Of a stretch of 64,000 nucleotides of DNA, positions 16,707-28,700 are shown piece after piece; the first letter of the stretch is position 1, and each line of letters starts with the position of its first letter. Source of the stretch: Simmondsia chinensis (Eukaryota; Streptophyta; Magnoliopsida; Caryophyllales; Simmondsiaceae); the NCBI GenBank assembly GCA_018398585.1, contig JAGTTD010000011.1, positions 9,113,001 through 9,177,000 on the forward strand, in the 5' to 3' direction. Made by a program: the position numbers and the translations under genes. The notes under the pieces are model-generated. The model searched no databases and was not told the origin of the DNA. It saw nothing but the letters and a program-made list of their open reading frames with translations.

Positions 16707-19700
16707 CTATCTCCTCATCACACGCTGGCGTTCTCGTTTCCGGAAGCGTTCAAGCATGAACTCGTCTGTTGCAACTTGCCGCCTTCCTTCTGGATGTGCA
16801 GCATTCCTTTCGCCCTTCTCCTCGCTACCTCGATCCCTGAACAGCTTAGGATGTTCTGCAAGAAACTCACTCGTTAGACTGAGAAAATTCACTTTAGATT
16901 AATACGACCTAATGCTTTGGACCCTCCAAATCAGACCAAAGAAACGTACAAAAATCCCCAAAAATTTAAGCCAGATCTGACCCTCGGTTACGTATCCATA
17001 CCTGATCCTTCTCCAGCAGTTTGAGCAACATAAGGTGCATTAAATTTATTGAAACTTCTTACCTTTCAACCTCTATTATTCCAACTTTTCTCTATGGAAA
17101 ACAAAAATTAGAAAACATGGGACAATGATCCCTTCAATCACATAAGAAAGGAAAATAGGGATCGTGTTTTCCAATTTTTAAGAAAAGAGAAGAAAACTAG
17201 AAATCCTCGTTGTATAAAAATTTGGACAAATAGATCCTTTAGAACAGATTCTCTCAAAAAATGCAGCTTCATAGATGATTTTTCAGAAAGCCAGGAGAAT
17301 TTTCTACAAATGAACACGAACTTATGCTTTCCCCATGGGTTAATGATTGTGATATAATTAGGGAAGTAAAAGTACCTCTGCTAGGTTTTTCAGTATAATC
17401 CTTGCCAAGTTGGAAATAATCCACGCTATTACTCCAAGGACTACTTGACTCTGTCTTGGACCGACCTGTGAGCCTCTTTTCATGAAGAAGCTTTTTCGCT
17501 GCCTCGGTTTCCTCAATATTTTTCAGCTTGTACCTGAAACCAACAAAGGAGGGAAACTTGAATGTAAATCTAAGCAAAACGTTTTATGAATTTGTCTTCG
17601 CCTTCTGTGCACCAGAACTCAATTTCAAAACCACCAGAACAAGTAGTACTAAACTATGGATCTGTTTCCCCCCCTTTTTTTTTTTTAAGGTGTTTGAACC
17701 TCTAATCTCTCGTTCTAATGTCTCAACCTTAGTAGTGTTTTTAGCACTGGACACAGGCATCATTGGTTAGATTTCTCTATTCCAAAACGTCGTGAAGATA
17801 ATATGGGATTCGTATATATATTTGATCAAACAACAACAACAACAACAACAAACCCAGTGCCTGCAAAGGCTCCCGCAAAAGTAGGGTCTGGGGGGTAGAT
17901 GTACGCAGCCTTCCCCCTTCAGGGGGCTACCCTGAAGAGAGGCTGTTTCCGAGGACCTCCAACCATATATTTGATCAAAAAGGAATTTAAATATATTTGT
18001 AAGTATATTATCTAGATAGTAATTTATCTTTAAGGATTTATTATATTCAAGATTTCATATTTTGAAATTCTAAATATTTTAGAAAGTTTTCATATTCTAG
18101 GAAGTTCTCATATTTTAAGATTTTGAAATTTTGAATATTTTAGCAATTTTCCATAATTTTTGTAATTTAGTTTCCTAATTTTGCTCTAAGGATGCCTATA
18201 TAAACTCATGTATGTGTTCATTATTGAGAAGAGTCAAGTTATTTTTTCCTAAATCCCCTCTCCCTTTTCTCTCCTTTTCTCAAGGTTCTCTACTCCTCTT
18301 CCCCTTGTCCTACAGCATGCGTTTTACGCTACTAACACACTGTAAGTAACTCGATGTTCAAAGTATAAATTAATAAGGGAAAGACAAAGACATACTCGAT
18401 CGGGAGCTGAACTTCAGCAATACCAGTAGTCCACTGGGTGGAGCTTTCTTCTGAATTACGCCTCTTCACCTAACATATCAAAAGATTGGAATATGGAACT
18501 CCATCAACGGCCTTGATGAGTAATTTGATTCGGTCCATTTGGCGTTATAATTAAATTGTCCCTATCATCCCCTCACAAGAGAACAATTAAGCACAAAGTT
18601 GATTGATATCATAATCCCATTGAGATTAACAAAGCAGGGCGAGAAAATGAACATATAGGAACATAACTGTCTTACACGAGGAAGCAATGGAGGAGATTCT
18701 TTTTATCAAGAGGGGAAAGATTAATTTATCATGAAAATATTGGACGCTCAGACAAGCATCCAGGAATACAACTAACTGCATAAATGTAAATTTCCAAGAA
18801 AATGCACAATTTCCAACACAGACGCACATCATGAAAATATTGGACGCTCAGACAAGCATCCAGGAATACAACTAACTGCATAAATGTAAATTTCCAAGAA
18901 AATGCACAATTTCCAACACAGACGCACATCACGAAAATGAAACATTCAAGCATCTCCACCCCATACGCCGTTCTCAGGTGGACAGCCTTTGGAACTGATG
19001 CCTAATGTCTATTTATACTAACCCCCTTGCAAAAATAATATTATTTTTTTTGAAAATCTTGTAAACTCAATCGATTGCCAAAAAAAAAGTGTGATTGATC
19101 AAGTTTTTCTTTAAAATCTTTCATGCTTTACCCGCTAATAAAATAGCTAAAAATTAAAAGGCAACCCATACAATCAATCGTGAGAAAAGTACGATAGATC
19201 ATGCTGAAGAAACATGACCTTGTCCTGTATGCCAAAACAACTCATGGGCCCATTTTGGTGCATGATATGCAGCTGCTCTTATAACACGAATCCTCAATAG
19301 TCTGCAGTGAGGATTCCTTGCTCTTATAACACAAGGGATATGGCATGGTTCCAGTGACGTCAAGATAAGCTCATCAGTGAATTGGGAGCCAAAAAGGCCA
19401 CATTCAACATGCAGAAACATAGCAGGCTAATAGAAATCCCTCTTTACTAAGCTTTTAAGATTCAAATAGGTTGTTACAAATTTTAGAACAAAGTAGTCCG
19501 GTTCTCTGAAAAGACGACTAACGAGATGGAGGGTGTATTAGTGAACTGGTAAAACCAAACATCAAGATTTGTGTATTCTAAAGCCACAAAATAAAAAAAA
19601 TAAAAAATAAAAAAGGAGGGAAATTATTACTTAGGTATTCTGAGATTTGGCCATTTATCACTTGATATTTCAAAATATATAATGAGGTACCCAGAGGTTT

Positions 19701-22700
19701 CAAATTTTATCACTTAGATACCCTATGTGAGAATTTGGTGAATTTTTGTAAAATTTTGAACATTTTCACCATAAAACATTGATGTTATACATGATTACAA
19801 TAATATTTACGAGCTATATTAAGTTTTTCAATGAAAATCCAACTAATTAAGAAAAAAAGTCATTGAATTATACGGAATATATCTATATATTAGTGAAATA
19901 ATATGTTATGTTAGCATTTTAAGATAAAAAATCATAATATTATGATAGAAGACACCTATATATTATTATAATTATGTCATATGTTAGCAATTTTTAATAA
20001 AAATCAATCTAATTTTGAAAAAAATGACACCTAATTCATAAAATTTTTAAACTTCAGGGTACCTAAGTGATAAAAATTTTAAAGCTTAAGGTACCTCATT
20101 GTATATATTGAAACGTCAGGGCACTTAAGTAATAAATTCTTAAACCTCAGGGTCCTAAGTGATGAATTCCCCCCCCCCCCCCCCCCCCCCCTCCCCAAAA
20201 AAAAAAAAGAAAAGGAATGCATTTGTCACACAACTCAGACTGCATTGTTCTAGAACAATTAGTAGCACAGATTTTGCATTCCTGTTTCGATGATTATCAC
20301 ACTGAAATATCTAAGAAAGTAGATGAGGAAGAAGCTTGCCTTCAAAACTTGGCATGCCATCAAAAATTTGAAGGAAAACAGACTAAATCAAACAAAATCA
20401 TCCATCAAGGCATCATCCAACAAAGTCTGGTCCACAATTTTCACCACTATCATTCATAGGAAAAATATCATCGACCAAAATGATTCCAGAGAGCTTCTAG
20501 AACAATTAGTAGAACAGATTTTGCATTCCTGTTTCGATGATTATCACACTGAAATATCTAAGAAAGTAGATGAGGAAGAAGCTTGCCTTCAAAACTTGGC
20601 ATTCCATCAAAAATTTGAAGGAAAACAGACTATATCAAACAAAATCATCCATCAAGGCATCATCCAACAAAGTATGGTCCACAATTTTCACCCCTATCAT
20701 TCATAGGAAAAATATCATCGACCAAAATGATTCCAGAGAGCTTCACAGAGGAAGACTTGAGTATGGCCTACAATTTTCAGTACTACCATTCATAGGGGAA
20801 ACATATCAATCTATAGAATGATTCCAGAGAGCTTCACTTAGGAAGACTGCAACCAACGGTCCATGCCTCATTAAGACATACACTACCATATAGATCAAGT
20901 ACTTAAATACGCACAACTAACCCAAATCAAAGAATTGAGCAAGCAGAACATAGGTTTTTTACAGCTTTGGATTGGGTCATGGTTAACAAATTTTTTTTTT
21001 TTTTTTTTTCTTAGGGATAAGAAAAGAAGTAGTTATAAGACAGAAAAGATGCACAAAGTTTGTGAAGGACAAAGACATCCTCAAAAATGAAAAGATAATG
21101 CAAACACAAACTGCTTACTTAAGGAAAGCCAACAAGTATTGCTTCAATCAACCAAAGTGGTGCCAAAAAGCCTCCAAAACTTTTAGAGATCCTCGAAAAA
21201 TCACATCCAAATACACCAAATAAATGTCACCTTAACTTCTAAAAATAACGCCTTCGGGCTGTTGTTTTGCGCCCCGCGCCCCCCACCCCCAAAAAAAAAC
21301 AAAATCTAAAAATAACACTTCAACATCCGCTTTCTTCCCAAATCGTTTTAACTTAATCAAAAATGCACTTTCTACTGTATACAAAGACAACCATGGCTGT
21401 CTAAACATAGAAAAAAAGCATGCAGCACATAATAAAAATATATTAGGGGTGCACGTGGGTTGGGTTTGGGTGGGTTGGGTCAAGAACCAACATGACCCAT
21501 CCAACATTTGACCCATACCCAACCCGTACCCACCAAATGGTAGGATGATGGTTTTTGGTTGGGTCAGGCTGGGTGGGGCTATGTTTGGTTAGTGCATAAA
21601 CATTCATCTAAGTTTCAATTTTAAGTAATTCTAATTTGAGTTTAAGGTAAATAATCAATAAAAAAGCCAAGAAGGGAATCCAATTATCAATTTATTGATC
21701 TGAAAGATAATATGTTAGGATTATTCTATTTTAGATCATCCGCATGCGTGTATATACATATAATCATTTAGATACCCCTAAGATTTTAACATTTATTATC
21801 TAGGTATCCTATTTCAATTATATACAATACAATTGAAGTAGCCTAAGTTTAAACATTTTATCACCAGGAATTTAATGAAAGTTTTTTAGAAATCTAACCA
21901 ATTTTATGCAAAGATAATATATAAGTCGTATCAATATTTTTGACAAAATTTTAACGGCTTATAATAAAATATTCACCAAATTTTCGTGCAAACTACTTAC
22001 ATATATTGTCGAAATAAATATGCCGTGTTAACATCTTTGGCAAAAATAACCAAATTGTAATGAAAATACTTATATATCATCGGAGTCATGTTCTAATTTA
22101 ACATTTTCCAATAAATATCTATCGAATTTCAGAACAAGAATACCGGTTTGATAAAATTTTAAAATATCCAGGTACCTAATAGATAGAAGTTTTAAACCTT
22201 AAGGTAACCCAATATATTATATAATGGAACTTCAGGATACCTAAGTGATAAATAGTCAAATCTTAGGTATCCAACTTATATATTGAAACGTTAGGTACTT
22301 AAGTAATAAATAGTCAAACTTTGAGGTATTATACTTATATATTGGAACATCGATACCCAAGTAATAGTCAAATGTCTGGGTACCTAAATAATAAATAGTC
22401 AAACCTTAAAATATATGAAATATGTTCGCCTCATTTAGGCTCATTTAATCTTGATTTAGGCTCATTTAGAAATGCTCCAAGATAATGATAGCCGACCGAT
22501 GGGTAACCCGGAACCATACCGATACCCATGAGTAAAGCATATTGGACCCACTAGACCCAATGTTAAAAATATACCCAACCCAACCAAACCCAATTGATAT
22601 GGGTTGGGTGGGTCTTGGGTATTACCCAACCCATGAACACCCCTATTAACATGTATTTTCTCGTTATGGAAATATATGACACAAATACCAGGTGGCAAAT

Positions 22701-25700
22701 TCATACAGGGCCTATTTCTGCAAATAACCATGAGTGTTAAACTAGATAAGAATCTAGGAAGCATCGATACTCTTTTTTGGCTAGAGTATCGATGCTCGAC
22801 ACGTATCCGACACCAACAAACTTCTGACACGTTCCGATACATGTCCGATACATGAAAAAAGTATCCGATACTTCTTTTTTTAAATTTTGAATTTCTGACA
22901 CGTTTCCAATATATTTCCGACACGCTTCCGATACGTGTCCAATACGTGAAAAAAAGTATCCCGATTTGTTTTTTCGAATTTTGAATGTCCGATACATTCC
23001 GAAAGTTTTTTATGGTTTGACTTTAAAAATATAATGTTATAATATAATATTATATAATATAATAGTATGCATATTAAATAGTTAATTATATTATATAAAT
23101 TTTAATATGATTATATTTAAAGATTTAAAAATAAACCAATATTTTCAAATATTCTCTAGTTTTTTTATTAAAAAAAAATAATGTTTTTGTACAATTTGAA
23201 AGAGAGAGCGTGATGAAAAAAGGAGAAAGAAGCCTCTGTTAAGTCAAGGAGAGAGAGACAAATAGGCAGTGGTGGCGGCATGGCTTGAACCTCTGTTAAT
23301 TTTTGTACAATATCACCTGAACCAACCCAAAACTAGGGATGACTTAAAACTAAAATGACTGAACTTAACCAAAACCCAATTGACATAACTCAAATCCCAA
23401 AGTAACTTAACACAATTAACCCAAAACTCGGATGACTTTAATATAAAATGATCCAACCCGACTAAAAGCTCGACCAAAACTGACCTGAAGCTTTAAACGA
23501 CTCGGTCTTAAAATTATCCAACCCAACTGATATCCGATCCAAGCTAATCCGAAACCAACATGATCAGACCCAATTGAACTGAAAGTTGATTATTCGAACA
23601 ATGAAATTCTAATTTCATCATAATTGGAATTCGAATTGCAAGTCCACAAGCCACATCCAATTGCAAGTGTTAGCAAAACTAGCTATCCAGAGAGTACTCA
23701 ATGATATTTCTTCAAAATTCAGACTAATGAACTACAAAAAGTTATATTTATATGCAAAAACTAATCCCCACCAATGAAGATAAACACTAAAGTAACCAGG
23801 AAACTATTTTTCTAAAATAAAAGCAACTAAATTATCCTATTAACTAAAATAAGGATAACTAAAATATTTTTGGGCTAAGAGATTTATTCTACTCTAATCC
23901 TATCAAACAATCCAACAAAATCTACTAAAGTATTACGTCTTCTACAATCACTAAACATCTTCTTCTATGTTGCATTAATTCCCGCTTTATTCCCAAAAAC
24001 TTGACCTCGAATTTTAAATAAGCATACGAAACAAAAAATTATAGCAAATATCTATTTGTGTGCAGGGCTCCTTCTAGATGTAGAGCATAACTTTTGCCTA
24101 TGTATCAGAAGTATCGACAAATTCTTCAGGTAAGATGAGGTCAACATGAATTCAATATGTAGGAATTCAATGCAGTCTTGCTCTTCTTGTTTCACTTCAT
24201 CTTCCTCCTCTTCCTCTTCTACATCCATCTCTTCTTCTTTGACTTCCATCTATTGGGATCCGAATCGTTGGAAGCTCATAAGTGGTACAAGGGAGCAAGT
24301 TAAGGCAGCTACATCACGATGAGCTCGAAGATACACTCGGCACTAGTCTAATGGACGTAAATACAACATACCCTTAACTATATGGCTCATGCTTATTTGA
24401 CTCGAACCAATCCAATGTTGAGGTTGAAAATAATTAGAGCATGATATGGGAGATGGTAGAGATGTGGACCTATGGATAAAATGACAATTTTTTTGGTCTT
24501 CTCTTTTTGGTTGGTAGTGATTGAAGATGGAGACTTGGGTCTACAAGTAGGATTCAATATATAATTTTTTGGGTTTGGTGTCGGCTAGGGTCTTGGCAGG
24601 AGTTTATAATAGTGGATAGTTGCATACTGCTCCATGGCAGTGGCAGAGAGGAGATACTACTTATCAGTAGTATCGAGGCAAAACAACAGCACTGTGGCAG
24701 CGACTACGACAACTCTGCAACAAAGGCTTAGAACAACTGTTCTAATACTAAATTGATGTAGCACACTTTGCCACTCAAGAATTAGACTCAATAATATTTC
24801 TTACTCAAAATAATGAATTACAAAGATGTTATATTTATAGGAACAAACTAATGCCTATTGGATAGGTAAAGAGATAAATAATAGATTAACTAATAAACTA
24901 CTTATATAAAATAAAAACAACTCCGAAGAGGGTACCAACACGCAAGCACTGGATCCCATTAGAACTTTCAAGTTAAGCGTGCTTAGGCGAGATTAGTACC
25001 AAGATGGGCGACCTCCTGGGAAGTCCTCGTGCACCCCTCAGGTTGGGGGTTCTCGGAAACAGCCTCTCTTAAGAGGTAGCGCCCCAAAAGGAGAAGGCTG
25101 CGTAACCCCCCCCCCCCCCCCAAAAAAAAAAAAAAGACCCTTCTTAGGCAGGAGCCCTTGGGCACTAGGAATGTTGCTTTATAAAATAAAAACAACTAAG
25201 GTCCTGTTTGGCGTATGGGATTGTAGCCTGAAATGGGGGATGAGACTAGAATTGGGGTCCAGAATTCCAATTATGTTATTTGGTTCACCTGCAGGAATTG
25301 GAGTTATAACTCCATAGCCCAATTCCATGGAATTGAGTTTTAACTAAAAATCTTAAATTCCAATTTCTTGGGGTAAGGGTAAGGAATTGCAATTCCATAT
25401 TAATTCCACTAACTTGAAAACTAAAATGTCCCCACTTGATTACCTAAAACCGAAGATGACTTAAAACCAAAAGACTTTCACAACCTAAATTTCAAAACCT
25501 CGAAATAACCCAAATCAACTTAATTCAAAGTCCGAAGTGACCAAACCAATTGACCTGCAACTCAAGACAACTCAAATCCAAAAAAAGAAACTACTCAACT
25601 TGAATGTGACGTAACCAAGCCTGTGCCAGAAGTCGAAATGGCATGGCCAAATTGACCCAAAACCTAATTATGACCCCAACCCATCTCACCCTCAATCTAA

Positions 25701-28700
25701 ATTTGAGCTTACTCGAGATAACATGAAATTTGAAATGAAGCAACACCTTTTGACCCCAAAAATAAGATGACTCAAACTCGAAATGACCTAGATCAACCCA
25801 GAATTGAAACTATTCTAGCTTGAATCCTAGAAAGACCTCACCCAATTAACTAAAAATCCAAGATGACTTGAACACAAAAATGATCTAATGCAACTAAAAC
25901 TCTACCTAATTTGACTTGAATCTCGAATAACTCAAACTCAAGGTGATTCGACCTGACCAAAATCCGACCTAGATGATTTACAACTCGACATGCTCCAACT
26001 AAATTGACCAAAAACCCATGATAACTCGAATCATTATGAAATTATAATTTCAACCTCTAATTCCTTTGATTAATAAAACAACAAAATTTTAATTCCATCA
26101 TAATTCCAATTCCATGTGCCAAACAGAGCCTAAATTATCCTATAAGGATAATTAAAATAACCTTTTGACTTAAAAAGATATATTCCATTCTCTAATATCA
26201 AATAATCTAACAAAATCTGATGATATATCATGTTTTCTACCATCATTACACCTCCCATTATATGCTACATCAGAATGCATAAAGGATATCTTCGCTTTCC
26301 ATATAAAAGAGGATAGAGGAAGTAGAAAACATTGGTTGCAGTTGATCTAGGTTAGATATAGGAATTGAGTTTTACAGGTTCACGATCCATCTAACTCCTA
26401 CACCCTCCCTATCTGGTAATGACAACATTTAGTTTGGTCAAGAATATGGCTTAATTGGATAATTCTGCTGACTTTTTTCTTTGTGAGATTTCTGCACAAG
26501 GTTAGATCCCAAGAAGCTGAATCGTCATGGAGAATAACAAAAGCACTAACTAGAACTGCATGATTTAGTGCCTAGAAAAAGATTAAAGGCCTCAACGAAA
26601 ACCTCTACCCTGAGAATAAAACGCATCCTATAATTTCTAATTTCTACTATTCTTGATGAAGTAGCTTATAAATCATTAAAAGCCTTAAGTAAAATGAAAC
26701 CACGACACTCATGGACACCCTGAGGCAGCAAATTCTTAGAGCTCATCAAAGCTAATTCCTGCAAAAAATCCTACACCCTTTTCTCACTAGAACCAACTCT
26801 AGTCACTAATTCAAATGAAAACGAATCAAGTAGGTGCAAAGAGATAGCCACAATGATAGAACCAGGACAAGCTCCAGCAGTCACTCCATTTATTTTCTCT
26901 CATTCCTAATCACTTGGAATGCAGTAACGTGGTATACCTTGGATAATACCAAAATCATCAGTGAACACATAAGGAGCAGTAAGAAGGCAATAGGAACAAA
27001 GAGTGCCTCGAGTAATATAGAAGAAATCACAAATTGACCGACTCACTTTGAGATGATCAGGAATCTGGTATAATTCATCTTCAGCACTTTTTATATTGCT
27101 CTCAGCTGGATCTGTTGTATTAATCTTCTTGCCCCTTCTCTTCGCCAATTCTTGTTCAATATACTTTAACCTGTCAAACCTGAAAATTATTGTCCTTCGA
27201 AGCATATTGGTTCTAGTAGCTCCCAAATTAACAAAGCCTAAATAGACTAAAGGATCGAAGCATGAAGCAAACATATGTATGCAAGACACTATGAAAATAG
27301 CTGACATTATCTTAAAATGGTACCACCAAGCCACATCTTTAGGCAGCAAACTTAATACAACTCCTTAGTGCCTCAAAGAGGCGCCTGCCAAAGCAGGGTC
27401 TGCGAAGGTAAGATATACGTAGCCTTACCTCTACATGGTGCTACCCTGTAGAGACTATTTCCAAAGGGCTCCCGACCTTAAAAAGAACCATATTCCGACA
27501 AATGAAAAACAAGCATGTCATCGTCAAATTGTTATAACGAGATAGATACAGTTCACTGAAAGGGTTCCCACAAAGAAAGACAACCTGGGTATCCTTAAAC
27601 TACTTTGGAATTAGAATAAAACTAGCACTAGAAAGAGAAAAAAAGAGCAAGCCCATGTGAAGTCATCGTCACATATCACAAACATATATTATTATCAGGA
27701 ATTCCAGTGTTTGCATGTGGTAAGAATAAAGGTTCTTCATGAACAAGCAAGAGGAGTAGCTCTTACATATTGGGGTCTTCCACCATGACAGCAGTTTCTT
27801 GCGCAAAGGTATCCTGTAAGACTAACTCCTCCTTCTCTCCATCTCCCTCAACCTTCTCTCCTAATTTCGAAACAACACCGAATGATTGTGATGTAGTGTT
27901 TGCAGGGATCAATGTTCTCCTCTCCCTTTGCTTTTGAAGTAACTTTACCTCCTCTAAAGCCAACCTAATCAATCCCATGCTTTTAAGAACCAACTCCAGG
28001 AGGAACAAAACAAATAATAATATATGAAAAAATAATTTTTAATAATAAAAAGGATTAAGCGACTATAACTTTCATGAAATCAAGTAAGGGCCACTGCGTT
28101 ATAAGACATTAATTACACAATGGAATTTGAGCCAACGGTGACATGATTGGTTGTTAGTATGGTATTCTGCTACATACTGATGCTTTTGTGATGATCCGTG
28201 ATTTATATAAGATTATATTTTAGCTATTAAAACATATTAATAATTGTATTTACATGCTAAAATCTATCAAAAGGGGCATAAAAAGTAATAATTGCGAAGG
28301 TATCCATCGGAATTTCAGCAAACAAAAAAAAAGGGAAAGGAACATACCCAGTGCCTCAAGGGCTCCCCGCCTACGCAGGGTCTGAGGGGGCGGATGTACG
28401 CAGCCTTCCCCCTTCAGGGTGTTAACCTGAAGAGAGGCTGTTTCCGAGTGCCCCCAATCTGAATTTTAGCGAACGTAGGACTAAAAAGTAATTTATGTAC
28501 TCTTAAGAAACACAAGACCACCATTGCAACCCATTACATAAAATCCGCAACACCACTCACTACTGCGGTTGCAAACCAAAATTTGATTCAATGACGATTT
28601 TATACCCAGAATAACAACAATGATGCAGTACGCACCCTGACAAAATTAACAATGTCTCAATGACTATGAAGTCCTTCTGCAAGAAAATTACCTTCTTTCC

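Larger units (their letters stand above)
24754..26272 (-). mobile_element. 5' LTR of the miniature retroelement, interrupted by two insertions
   Basis: Starts and ends with the inverted pair TGATGTAGCA / TGCTACATCA. LTR sequence is 24754-24922, 25180-25199 and 26131-26272; the 5S-headed SINE (24923-25179) and a Harbinger-like element (25200-26130) interrupt it. Removing both and their duplications restores the family order AAACAACTAAATTATCC. Confidence 0.75.

Noticed and set aside
20160..20215. RTE-tail copy based on the C-run/A-run
   Set aside because: Only homopolymers are present; none of the diagnostic tail blocks flank them.
22462..22923. 153-residue minus-strand gene
   Set aside because: Runs across a hAT-like end and the CCGATACGTGTCC repeat; its sequence only reflects these repeats.
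24927..25039. Functional 5S rRNA gene
   Set aside because: Single copy, about ten changes in the conserved core, no tandem array or spacer, no T-run terminator directly after it, and it lies within a duplication-bounded retroposon.
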